From Flavobacterium saccharophilum (lineage in GTDB: Bacteria > Bacteroidota > Bacteroidia > Flavobacteriales > Flavobacteriaceae), in the NCBI RefSeq assembly GCF_900142735.1, contig NZ_FRBY01000003.1:62001-126000 (forward strand): a DNA stretch of 64,000 nt, read 5' to 3'. The notes under the pieces are model-generated. The model searched no databases. It had not been told where the DNA came from and saw only the letters and a program-made list of their open reading frames with translations. The translations under genes were made by a program, and so were the position numbers. Shown in pieces: positions 19,689-30,100 of this stretch. Numbering within the stretch: the first letter of the stretch is position 1; every line of letters begins with the position of its first letter.

Positions 19689-19713
19689 TTCTATAAGTAA
19701 TAGAGAAGGTATT

Positions 19714-20121
19714 TTAATTGGAACCTATAATTTTCCCACTTTCTAAATTTGTTTTTACATATAATGAAGCAGGCATGCGTTTATCAAAAATATTGTTTTT
19801 TTCAAACAAAAAAGTATTTCCTTTTAGTTTTCCTATAACAGTTTTATTCATGTATTTAAATTCAATATTTAAAGTATCATTTTCTAAATTTAGTATTCTC
19901 CAAGAACTAATAATATTTTCTTTATTGTTATTATTAGATTTAAGATAATATTTATTATTGTTTTCTAAAATAAGGTAATAGTACATGTTGTTATTTGCCA
20001 ATTCTATTGGTTGCTTATCGATAACATATACGCCTAATATTTCATTTTGTGAAATGTTGTTACATCCTAAAAAAAATGACATCATTACTAATATAATTAA
20101 AAAATTTATTTTTTTTTCCAT
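19714..20121 (-). CDS. Lipoprotein following RHS tip 3, putative immunity protein
   Basis: The 135-residue product carries a lipoprotein signal (MEKKINFLIILVMMSFFLGCNN, Cys near residue 20). The mature part is lipocalin-like beta, with ILGVYVIDKQPIELAN, YYYLILENNNKYYLKS and SSWRILNLENDTLNIEF. Its ATG overlaps the stop of the upstream RHS tip as TAATG, implying coupled translation of toxin and immunity protein. A periplasmic or outer-membrane lipoprotein would fit a toxin acting outside the cytoplasm. The role is inferred from position, as no family is recognised. Confidence 0.65.
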   Translation of the reverse strand: MEKKINFLIILVMMSFFLGCNNISQNEILGVYVIDKQPIELANNNMYYYLILENNNKYYLKSNNNNKENIISSWRILNLENDTLNIEFKYMNKTVIGKLKGNTFLFEKNNIFDKRMPASLYVKTNLESGKIIGSN

Positions 20122-20525
20122 TATTCATTGTCTCTTACTTCTGTTAAAATATATCTAGCAGGTTGTTTATTTTGATTACCTACTTCAACTTTCTTATTTT
20201 GATTATATGGAATATTACCATCTGCTCCGTCAGAAAAATATTTTCCTGTTGAACCTTGGTTTACTTGTAATCGACTGTAATCAGCACATTCACCAGTTCT
20301 ATAAGATGTTTGTTTATAAAACCCTTTACCCCAACTAAAATTCCATTCACTTTCTTGGATTGTCTTAGACATATATGGAATCCATTTTTTTCCTGACAGA
20401 ACGTTTAAAACATTCGAAAAGCCATTATATACAGGTTTTGGATCATTCCCATCCGGATCTATAAAACGAACTGGATTATTAAAAGTATAAATATAACCTC
20501 CAAAATCAGGGTATTTCTCTGCCAT
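20121..20525 (-). CDS. RHS C-terminal tip 3 (out-of-frame fragment)
   Basis: The 134-residue frame opens MAEKYPDFGGYIYTFNNPVR, the end of the RHS-associated core (the family reads LAEKYPDFGGY...NNPVRFIDPDG). After the DPDG boundary comes a unique ~105-residue tip containing TGECADYSRLQ, which could be a cysteine-nucleophile helix of a papain/NlpC-like enzyme, though no matching histidine motif is clear. It belongs in frame with the RHS fragment at 20584-21738, but two one-base losses separate them, so it has no proper start and is probably silent. It is coupled by TAATG to a lipoprotein gene. Confidence 0.6.
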   Translation of the reverse strand: MAEKYPDFGGYIYTFNNPVRFIDPDGNDPKPVYNGFSNVLNVLSGKKWIPYMSKTIQESEWNFSWGKGFYKQTSYRTGECADYSRLQVNQGSTGKYFSDGADGNIPYNQNKKVEVGNQNKQPARYILTEVRDNE

Positions 20526-20583
20526 TTTATCTAATCCATACCAATACTTTCTTTAGAGGAATAATACCTCGAACCATAATAAC

Positions 20584-21738
20584 TCAAATTCGCCTCCTAT
20601 CCAATTCCTTCCCATTAAATAAATAAGGACTGGAAAAAGATGATGAATGCTCCTCAAACAAAACCTCTCCAAAAGCAATATATTCCACGTGCTGGCTTAT
20701 ACTTCCGTTTCGGGTTGTAATATACGAAGTACTTCCCAAATGATCAGGGTGAAAATAAAAAATATCATTTTCTGGCAGACCAATTCCGGTAAAGCCTTCG
20801 TCCGGCTTTACAGTCGTAGGCTCTATGGGTGGCCCAAATTGTACCGGTGGTCCGGGAACATCTCCGGGTGCATTAAAAATTGGGTTTCTTGGCCAGCCTC
20901 CTGGTGGTTCCTGGTTTTCTTCAACAGGTTTTAATACTTCGCTAGGATAAGGATCGCCTGTGAATTCAGGTGTCGCATAAATGCCTTGTTGTGTTGGCGG
21001 GCCCGGAGGAACTCCCAAACCTCTTACGTAATTGTCTAAAGCTTTTTGTTGCTCTGCTGTAAGTTTGGAATAATTTACACCTCCTGCTGTTAATTTTAAC
21101 GGTTGGGCAAATGATCCGTTACCCAGTTTACTCACAATTCGTCCCGCGCCTTCAAAGTAATGTTTAGTGAATTTACCTTTACTTATTACGAAATACGGTG
21201 AAACATAACCGGTATAATCATCTGTATGTACTATGGTAGCAGCGGTTTCCCCATTAATGGCAACGTTTTGAGAATCACCTGAACTTTTTATCACTCGTTC
21301 TCCACCGGCATCATAGGTAAACTGGTGAATTCTTCCATTGTCGTTAATACCTGACAAGCGGTTTTCTTCGTCCCATGTCATTTTTCTGAAACTTTTTTCT
21401 TCGGTATAGCCTGTTGGGTTTCCGTTGCCATCGTAAACATATTCTCTAGGAAGAGGTTTCCCGGTTTCGGCAATTTTGTTTGGGGCATTAGGATGCAGTT
21501 CGTTATCGTAGTTATAATCCAGCACATAGCCTTTCTGTTCATTGTTTACGGTATGCACCAGATCTTTCTTTGTGATATTGTGCATTTTGTTATAGCTCAT
21601 ATTCAGCTCATAACTAGCTTTGGTAAACTCGCCCTGATAGGTTGCTTTTGCCGATTTTAATCGGTAAAAATCATCGTATTGGTATTCGTGGTTGGATGTT
21701 TCGCCCAGTGTATTATTTACTACCGTGGCAGTATTTTA
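20584..21738 (-). pseudogene. Displaced RHS core copy 2, start missing and frameshifted
   Basis: This segment repeats the core of the complete RHS gene, from about NTATVVNN to the GKELDR motif, matching 24.9-26.1 kb almost residue for residue. It includes the Pro-rich linker PPGPPTQQGIYATPEF and YFHPDHLGSTSYIT. Homology stops abruptly at 21738, just after an in-frame TAA, with no start codon there; the first ATG is at 21600. At the other end the frame breaks after ELDR. Restoring one G (GGG run, near 20591) and one T (TTT run, near 20546) would join it to the tip at 20121-20525. It is a recombination donor cassette or a decayed copy. Confidence 0.85.
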
Positions 21739-21845
21739 CTCTCAGATTACCAGATTTTGGCCTTCCATACTTTAACATGTTTCGAAGGTCACCAACATCT
21801 AGTTCTGTTTGACCTATTTTTTTTTCGATTTAAGACATTTTAAAT

Positions 21846-21873
21846 AAAAAAACAACCCGAAGGTTGTTTTTTT
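21846..21873. terminator. Terminator downstream of lipoprotein 2
   Basis: A perfect 12-bp stem (A-run plus ACAACC with GGTTGT plus T-run) has a CGAA loop. It ends the transcript of the lipoprotein at 21953-22324 and isolates RHS copy 2. The rest of 21739-21952 (214 bp) has no gene; a short minus-strand frame (QTELDVGDLRNMLKYGRPK) ends at the RHS homology break and may be a remnant. Confidence 0.85.
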
Positions 21874-21952
21874 ATTTATGCGATATTTCGATAAATCTCT
21901 AATTATCTGTACATGTTACTAAAATTATCAACCTCCAACACAAAGAGCCTAA

Positions 21953-22324
21953 CTACTTTTCCAAAATATTCCAATTTAAAAATTTGACTTTTCTATTATA
22001 TTTTAAATCTTTCATGAGAATACTATCATTATAAATCTTTGTGATTAAAAATTTATTGTCACTGATTTTTAAAATACTATCACTTTTTGTAAATTCCCAC
22101 TCCATGTAAGCATTATATTGATTTCCGTTAAAGAAATAATTCACACATTTTCCATTATTATCAAACTTTAAATAGGTTATAAATTCACTACTGTCTTTAT
22201 CAAATTTATTATCTGAATCATAATAAACCCATTTTTTTTTAGGATTCGTTAATCCTAACTCATCTCTTTTTTTACATGAAAAAAGAATAAAAATTAACAT
22301 CAATAATAAAATTTTACTTTTCAT
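21953..22324 (-). CDS. Lipoprotein following RHS tip 2, putative immunity protein
   Basis: The 123-residue product has a lipoprotein signal (MKSKILLLMLIFILFSCKKR, lipobox LFSC). The mature part is a small beta domain with KKWVYYDSDNKFDKDSSEF, a YLKFDNNGKCVNYFFNG strand pair and EWEFTKSDSILKISDNKF. It starts 14 bp after the stop of the tip-2 gene and ends at a strong terminator, so toxin tip and lipoprotein form a unit. Immunity to the zincin-like tip is inferred from position only. The sequence differs from the lipoproteins following tips 1 and 3, as expected for specific immunity. Confidence 0.7.
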   Translation of the reverse strand: MKSKILLLMLIFILFSCKKRDELGLTNPKKKWVYYDSDNKFDKDSSEFITYLKFDNNGKCVNYFFNGNQYNAYMEWEFTKSDSILKISDNKFLITKIYNDSILMKDLKYNRKVKFLNWNILEK

Positions 22325-22338
22325 ATTCCTCTATTTAT

Positions 22339-23556
22339 TTAATGTGGTCCATCTAAACCTTCACGTATTTGAATTCTAAGTTCTTTTCCTTCATTGTTAA
22401 ACAATTGTGTTCCGCCTGATTCTCTATATTTAATTTGATAACCTCCTAAAATATTAGAATCATTAAATTCTTTTAGGATATTTTCCCAGCCAGTTTCTTT
22501 TGCTCCTGCTGCATAATCTAAATATTGGATAAAATTAGCCATTTGACCCTCAGAGAAAGCTTTACTTGTCTTTTTAAAACTATTATGTTGAAATTGCTTT
22601 AAATAGACCTTAGCATGTTTAGAATAGGTATAATTTTTCCTATTTCCTTCTTTTTTATGTAAATTTTCATGTATTAAAGTACTCATTAGATCGTACTTAT
22701 TATTAAGAGTAGCATCAACCCCACCCTTAGAACTTGGATGAACCCACACTTTATTATTCGGATCCGTATAAGCTAAACTTTTGTCGTCGACATCGTAATT
22801 AGCTCCAATTCCTGTTACTCCTGCTTGTTTACCATAATAACCCGCAACATTTGCCACAATTTGTCTATTAGTATTATTCCATTTAAATGTACTTCCTGAA
22901 ATATCCAGATCTGAAAGCAAAATTCCTTTCCCATTAGGTAAAACTACTGTAATAAAAGGTGAATTATTAACGACAACTTTATTAATGCTCCCATCTCCAT
23001 TTACATAGATATAATCATTACCATCAGGATCTTTTGCATTAATAGGATTATTTAAACAGTAAACATAGGAGCCTACACTTGGGTGCTTCTCTGTGAGTAA
23101 ATCAGCACTCAACCATAAACTAGTCTTAGCATCGTAATACCTGGAACCAAAATACGATAAATTGGTTTCACGATCCAATTCCTTCCCATTAAACAAATAA
23201 GGACTAGAAAAACTAGAATTATGCTCTTCAAATAAAACCTCTCCAAAAGCTATGTATTCAACATGTTGCGAAATAGAGCCGTTTTTGGTTGTAATATACG
23301 AAGTACTTCCCAAATGATCAGGATGAAAATAGAAAATATCGTTCTCCGGCAGACCAATTCCTGTAAATCCTTCTCCTGGCTTAACCGTTGCAGGTTCAAC
23401 GGGAGGGCCAAATTGTACTGGGGGCCCCGGTACATGGCCAGGGGCATTAAAAATTGGGTTTCTAGGCCAGCCTTCCGGTGGTTCTTGGTTTTCTTCAACT
23501 GGTTTAAGCGCTTCACTCGGGTATGGATCTCCTGTGAATATTATAAAAAAAATCAT
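22339..23556 (-). CDS. Displaced RHS core with tip 2 (HExxH zincin-like toxin)
   Basis: The 405-residue frame begins inside the RHS core (FTGDPYPSEALKPVEENQEP) after an eight-residue leader encoded by a hairpin. It runs through YFHPDHLGSTSYIT, GKELDRETNLSYFGSRYYD and NNPINAKDPDGND, then a unique ~230-residue tip. The tip has LIHENLHKKEG near residues 292-302, an HExxH zinc-protease-like motif, and reads as a Zn-peptidase toxin. It lacks the N-terminal secretion and shell regions, so it is probably a silent donor cassette that can be recombined onto the complete gene. Core identity to the complete gene is lower than for copy 2. A lipoprotein gene follows. Confidence 0.8.
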   Translation of the reverse strand: MIFFIIFTGDPYPSEALKPVEENQEPPEGWPRNPIFNAPGHVPGPPVQFGPPVEPATVKPGEGFTGIGLPENDIFYFHPDHLGSTSYITTKNGSISQHVEYIAFGEVLFEEHNSSFSSPYLFNGKELDRETNLSYFGSRYYDAKTSLWLSADLLTEKHPSVGSYVYCLNNPINAKDPDGNDYIYVNGDGSINKVVVNNSPFITVVLPNGKGILLSDLDISGSTFKWNNTNRQIVANVAGYYGKQAGVTGIGANYDVDDKSLAYTDPNNKVWVHPSSKGGVDATLNNKYDLMSTLIHENLHKKEGNRKNYTYSKHAKVYLKQFQHNSFKKTSKAFSEGQMANFIQYLDYAAGAKETGWENILKEFNDSNILGGYQIKYRESGGTQLFNNEGKELRIQIREGLDGPH

Positions 23557-23581
23557 CCGTAAGGACGAGTTTTTTTTATAA
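23541..23581. other. Long hairpin at the RHS cassette junction
   Basis: A 12-bp perfect inverted repeat (TTATAAAAAAAA at 23541-23552, TTTTTTTTATAA at 23570-23581) is extended by TCATCC/GGACGA with one mismatch. It sits exactly where RHS homology of copy 2 begins and provides the ATG of that frame. On the minus strand it also works as a terminator for the lipoprotein ending at 23699. It may also have been the recombination point. Confidence 0.75.
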
Positions 23582-23698
23582 TCTGGTTCTTCTAATGAAT
23601 TTAAATCTTACGTCTAGTATAAATATGGATTTTTTTTTCATGACAATAAGCGTTTTCATTCACGAGATAGATATTCTCGGTAGCATGAGGAGTATGGG

Positions 23699-24103
23699 TT
23701 ACTCACATAATTCACTTATCGATTTTAATTTATTTAACTCAAAACTAAACACGATATAACACTTATCACTTTCTTTCACGAGATTACCATTTTCACAATT
23801 TGAATTTGACAAATAAAATAATTCTTTATTGAGTAAATTTCCCTCAATAAGATCAGCCTCTCCAAATATTTTTACAACACTAGATTCTGAAGAATTATTG
23901 ATCATTTTATTTGTAGATACTATAGATTTTGCTAATTCTATATTTCTATAACCTTTACACCCATATTTGTCATCAATCCATTTATTAAATGGCTTACTAT
24001 TCTTTTCTTTTGCGCAACTTATTAAAAAGAATATGCTTAAAATTTTTAATATAAAATTAAAATAAATCTTTAATTTGGTCCCAAAGACCTCTCTTTTCTC
24101 CAT
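23699..24103 (-). CDS. Lipoprotein following the complete RHS gene, putative immunity protein
   Basis: The 134-residue product has a lipoprotein signal (KLKIYFNFILKILSIFFLISC, lipobox LISC near residue 30) and a mature domain with KWIDDKYGCKGYRNIELAKS, VVKIFGEADLIEGN and SNSNCENG. Three mature cysteines may form a disulphide. The frame is open further upstream, but the ATG at 24103 is the nearest start; it overlaps the end of the RHS gene by 47 bp, so the two are translated together. The FGEADLIEGN part resembles small lipoproteins often found next to secreted toxins. Neutralisation of the metzincin tip is inferred from position. Confidence 0.7.
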   Translation of the reverse strand: MEKREVFGTKLKIYFNFILKILSIFFLISCAKEKNSKPFNKWIDDKYGCKGYRNIELAKSIVSTNKMINNSSESSVVKIFGEADLIEGNLLNKELFYLSNSNCENGNLVKESDKCYIVFSFELNKLKSISELCE

Positions 24104-27100
24104 TTGATAAATATATTTTATTAGTAGCTTGTCCTGTACTTCCTGTTTTACCATCTCCTGACCAAGTTGCTTTATCAAGAATTTTTTTCACTAAACTATT
24201 TGTCCATACTCTTAAATAGGGATTAATTCCATTTTTAGTTTTTCCACCAATAGACCATTTTGGAAGTACTTTGGTACCTCTAGGAGTAATGATATTCGGA
24301 CGACTCTTAGTTTTACTGTTACTTCCTTGTGTATGATTTAAACCCAAACCATGCGCGCCTTCATGAGAAGCTGTTGTTGAATTTAGTAAATCATCGTTAG
24401 TACTATAAAAACCACTGTTTTCATTAATATTATGAAAGCTCGATCGTTTATTACTACTGACCCTTATAAATTGAACTTTATTATCTGTATTATTTTCAGC
24501 CATTTCAATTGCATCATCTACTGATACAGTTTGATAGGTAGTTCTTAATTTTACATTATATGTTTTGCCACCCATATTATATGTTAAATTTTCTCTATTA
24601 AATTGATCAGTAACATTTCTTGCTATGGTGCCTGATAAAGTTGTACTCGCTTCGGCACCGTAAAAAACTAAATGTTGAGTCATGGTAATTGTATTAGATT
24701 GTTCATTTGCAACTATATCTACCTGTTTTCCATTTGGATCAACTAATCTAATTGGATTCTGATAACAATAACCATATACATTCAAATTTCTAGGATTATA
24801 AATTCCTCCATTATGATCTCCATTAAAATAGAACTCTTCTTCGATTATAGGATTATAATTAGCCAACGGATCAACATTCAACCACAACGAAGTCTTCATA
24901 TCCAAATACCTAGCCCCATAATAACTAAGATTCGTCTCCCTATCCAATTCCTTTCCATTAAATAAATAAGGACTGGAAAAAGATGATGAATGCTCTTCAA
25001 ACAAAACCTCTCCAAAAGCAATGTATTCCACATGCTGGCTTATGCTTCCGTTTCGGGTTGTAATATACGAAGTACTTCCCAAATGATCAGGATGAAAATA
25101 AAAAATATCATTCTCTGGCAAGCCAATTCCGGTAAACCCTTCACCGGCTTTTACAGTTTCAGGTTCAACGGGAGGGCCAAATTGTACAGGCGGTCCCGGC
25201 ACATCGCCCGGAGCATTAAAAATTGGGTTTCTCGGCCAGCCTTCCGGTGGTTCCTGGTTTTCTTCAACAGGTTTTAATACTTCGCTAGGATAAGGATCGC
25301 CTGTAAATTCTGGTGTCGCATAAATGCCTTGTTGTGTTGGTGGTCCCGGAGGAACTCCCAAACCTCTTACGTAATTGTCTAATGCTTTTTGCTGTTCAGC
25401 TGTAAGTTTGGAATAATTTACACCACCCGCCGTTAATTTTAACGGTTGGGCAAATGACCCGTTACCCAGTTTACTCACAATACGTCCTGCTCCTTCGAAA
25501 TAATGTTTGGTGAATTTTCCTTTGCTTATTACAAAATAGGGAGAAACATAACCGGTATAATCATCCGTATGTACTATCGTCGCAGCCGTTTCTCCATTAA
25601 TGGCAACGTTTTGTGAATCTCCCGAACTTTTAATTACGCGTTCCCCTGAGGCATCATAGGTAAACTGGTGAATTCTTCCGTTATCGTTAATGCCTGACAA
25701 GCGGTTTTCTTCATCCCAGGTCATTTTTCTGAAACTTTTTTCTTCCGTATAACCTGTTGGGTTTCCGTTACCATCGTACGCATATTCTCTCGGAATAGCT
25801 TTTCCTGCTTCCGCGATTTTGTTGGGCGCGTTAGGATGCAGTTCATTATCATAGTTATAATCCAACACATAGCCTTTCTGCTCATTGTTTACTGTATGCA
25901 CCAGATCTTTCTTTGTGATATTGTGCATTTTATTATAGCTCATATTCAGCTCATAACTCGCTTTGGTAAACTCGCCCTGATAGGTTGCTTTTGCCGATTT
26001 TAATCTATAAAAATCATCGTATTGATATTCGTGGTTGGATGTTCCACCCAAAGTATTATTTACTACCGGGGCAGTATTTTTAATCCCTAAAACATTTCCA
26101 ACCAGATCATAACTATAGCTGTTATTCATGACTTGTCGTGTACCACTTTTTACCTGCAGTTGCTGTAATCTACGCATAACGGCATCATAGTTATAAGTCG
26201 TTTCGGTATCGTTACCGTATTTTAAATACTTACGCTGTTCAAACTCGTCGTAGCTCAATTGTTTGATGTAATCGTAGGTATGGCTTTCTTTTTTACCCTG
26301 CATACTTTGCAGGTTTCCGGCACGGTTATAAGTGTATTCCACTACTTCGCCATCAGGATACGTCATTTTCTGGATTCGGTTCCAGGTGTCGTATTCGAAT
26401 TGTGAAATATACGTCTGTATATCTGTTGGTGTAATACGAAGGGTGCGAATTTCTTTTTCTACTTCTCCTAGCTTACCATAGAAAAACTCCTGTCCGCCAC
26501 TGGCATCCTGTACAAACCATAATCGGCCACGGCGCGCTGCAGTTCCATCGGCTTTACCGTAATTGTACTGTACATTGTTTTGTGGGTTTTTAGGATATTT
26601 AATAGACTCGAGTCTATTAAAATTATATTCGTATTGTATGGCACCTCCATTTGGAACTGTATTTTTAATATCCTGCGTAATACGGGAGGTTAAATTCCCT
26701 GCCAAATCGTATTGCATCGTTGTGGTTCCTGCATCGGGATGCGTAAACTCAATTCGTCTTCCCAACCAGTCGTAACTGCTTTTGGTAACATGATCCATCG
26801 CATCGGTTACTTTTATCATTTCACCCAATGCGTTAGTTTCAAACTTGGTTAGCAAATCATTTTGCAAACTGGCCATGTTTTGTCCTGTGGCGTCGGTATA
26901 CGTCTGGCTTGTTTTATTCAGGGCATCGGTTTGTGTAGTACGTAATGCCGGAACTCCATCATAATTCTCTAAAGCAAAAGTTGTGGTATTGCTGCTTCCA
27001 TCAGGCAAAGTAACTTTTACCGCGCGTCCTACTTCATCGTACTCTGTTTTAGTGGGTGTTACGTTGGAAATTGCGGTACTAAAATTATTGTCTATCGTGG

Positions 27101-30100
27101 CAGTCGTTGTGGGGTAATAGCTTGTTGTAGGTCTTCCCAATCCGTCATAAATTATTTTTCCAGATACGATTTGCGCCTCCTGATCCGGGCTTCCGGCTGC
27201 TGTAAATAAACTGGCTGTTTTCTTCACCTGCAGGGCTCTGCCTAATCCATCAGTGTAGGTAAAGGTTTCGATATCCTTATCCAATTCCGGATCGTAATTT
27301 TTAGTTTTGGCATACGGAACTTTTGCTTCAGGGAAGTATTCATACGCAATGGTATAGGGTTTTCCTGAGGCGATTTCGTAAGGTGCTTTGATTGTAGCGA
27401 TACGTCCTTTACCATCGAGTGTATAAAGCGTACTTTGATCGTTACGGTCCGTAGTTTTTAAGGGTGCTCCAAAACGGTAATCATATTCCATTTTGTTCTG
27501 GTACCCAAATGCATCTTTAATCTCGGTCATGAACTGATGATTGTCAGCATCAAATGCATACTCCAAAGTCATACGCTGCCCTTTGTAATTGGCGGGACCG
27601 GTTATTTTTTGAAGGTTTCCGTACGTATCATAGGTAATATCCGTTAAAGCTATTTTATCGGCAGCACTATAATTTTTTATCTGTATAACTTCAGCTGTTG
27701 TCGTATTGATGGTCGTGGCCCTTTTACGGCGTAAACCATCCGTAGTAAATACCTCTAATTGTTTTGGAATTCCGCCATAATACGGCGTTGTGCTTTCGTA
27801 ATAACTAATTTTGGCAGTTACTTTATCAGTCGCCGTTCCGTTTCCTAAATCTTCATATTGCGAAATATTTCCGTTGGCATCATAGGTATTAAACGTATTC
27901 GTCTCCAGATAATCACTTCCTCCCTCATATACCTTTTGATTGGCGTGAATCAATCCTATGAAAATACGTTTGGCATCGCATAAAGGTAAATTTAGTTCTG
28001 ATACTGAAACACTAGCCTGCGTTGATACATCAATAAAACTATATTCGTTTTCTGATTCCTGACGCATTTTATTGTTTTTATCCAACGTATAACTGTGCTT
28101 CAAAAGGTTTTTACGGAAATAATCCTGATTGTAAAATTCCTGAACCGTAGTTGAGAAAACCGAATTGTCAGCCGCATCAATTTGTTCCTGAATTACTTTT
28201 GCAAAACCGTAAAATTCTCTTTCACGACGATCGTAATATCCTTCTTCGTATCTGAATTTAGCAATCGAATGATCAATTCCATCACCAACATGTCCGTCAA
28301 AAATATTCACAGACTGTAAAACCCATTTTGCTGACGGGTTTTCGTAGCTTGGTTTTACTAATTCATAATCGACAACGTAACTGTTTCCAGCTCCGTTGGT
28401 AACGCTTTTAAGTTTATTGGTTCTCTTAATATTTGAAAGCTGTACCGTAAGATTATTATCATCTTTAGAAACGATATAATCCAGATTTCCGTCACCGTCA
28501 ATATCCATATAAGTTCCTTCAGAACGGCTTGTACTCCATCCTTTACTTCCTCCAACGGTTGGTGTAATACGCAGCAGCCAAACGGTAATATCAAAGGAGA
28601 AATTGGCATTCATACCATAACTCACCCCTTTGTTTAAATTCATTTCTGAATATTTTGGATAAACAACCGGTGTATCAAAAGAGCCTCCTAAGTTAAAAGC
28701 CACACGCATCGTATTGCCCTGATAGCTAATTTTATCAGCCAAACCATCTCCATTTATATCCAAAAAGGATTCATCAACATCTGATTCTGATCTTGCATAA
28801 TTGGCTCCTCCCGAGATCGACCCCTGCTTAATGCTAAAACCTAATCCGGCACTCCAGTCGGTAGAAAATCCTTTATTCAGGCTTCCAAGATTCCAGTTTC
28901 CACCTGGTACAAATCCGTAACCTGTATTTAGCAAAACATCACCTGAATCTGTGATCTTATCTGGCAAACCATCGCCGTTAATATCACTGTGCACCATTAC
29001 GGCACGATCTGTTCCTTTGCCCTGAGAAGCACTAACAGATATCTGGTCTTTTGCTTTTTCTGCTTCTTCATCGGCACAAGTTTTTGAAGCTTCTCTTTGA
29101 GCTGCTACTTTTCCAACTGTCATACCTAATCCGCTTTTAGCAGAGCCGTGGCTGTAACTTCCTCCAAAATTCGGCCCTTCAGAGGTTGTCTTTGCATGAC
29201 TGAAATTGTCTCCAATATCAATGATTTCATCTGATATTTTTCCAACCGGAGCAGTAAGCTGAACACTTCCACCACGAATATAATCCGGAAAACGGTCACC
29301 GTTAAAATCACTCATAGTCTGAGTTACATACGAATCGCCATCTATCGATTTGCTGTAACCTATATTGGCAAATCCGGCAGAAGCGCCTGCTGAGATACTT
29401 TTACTTTTGCTTTCGCTAATCATATCAAGTGCAGTGGTGCTTCCTCCCTGTAAAGTTGGTAATGAAAAATCGGCATAATCAGCAATATCATCTTCTCCCA
29501 ATCTTGAAGTTCCGATAGTTTGTCCTTTGATATAAATTCCTTCCTCAAGACCTTCCCATTTCAATTTTGTATAAGAAGGATTTAAAGAAACAAAATAACT
29601 GTCTGCGACTTCATAACCTTTACCATCATAATTATCAGGATCGGTATTATTTAAATCCGGTTCTGTATTATAAGCGTCTGATTGTTTTAATTGCGTTTGA
29701 TCTATGGTATTGGAAGCTAAATTTCCATTAATAACAAAACCTCCCCAATTTCTATGGTACAATCCTAATGTTCTTTCATCCGGATTTAAAAGACTGTAAA
29801 TGGCAAAATCATCGGTTGCAGCATTCCAAATTACATCATCAGTAAGATCAGCCAAATCTTTTAAATCGGTAACCTGAACCTGAATATTTAATGCATTTTG
29901 TTTGGGATAATTTCTAAGTATAGCCGTTGACGACGGATTGGAAACAGTTACTTCTAATTGAATGGGAACTCCCGCTACTGCAGAAGGATAATCAACTGCA
30001 TTGTCAAAAGCATTGATCACTTCAGTCAAAGTTCCGGCTGTCAGTTTATACCTTTTACGTGCTAATAGTAAATTATTTTGCTTAGCCGAAACAATTACAT

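Noticed and set aside
20647..25277. Three similar plus-strand frames of 95-99 codons opposite the RHS cores
   Set aside because: They are antisense reflections of the repeated RHS core; their similarity only reflects the duplication.
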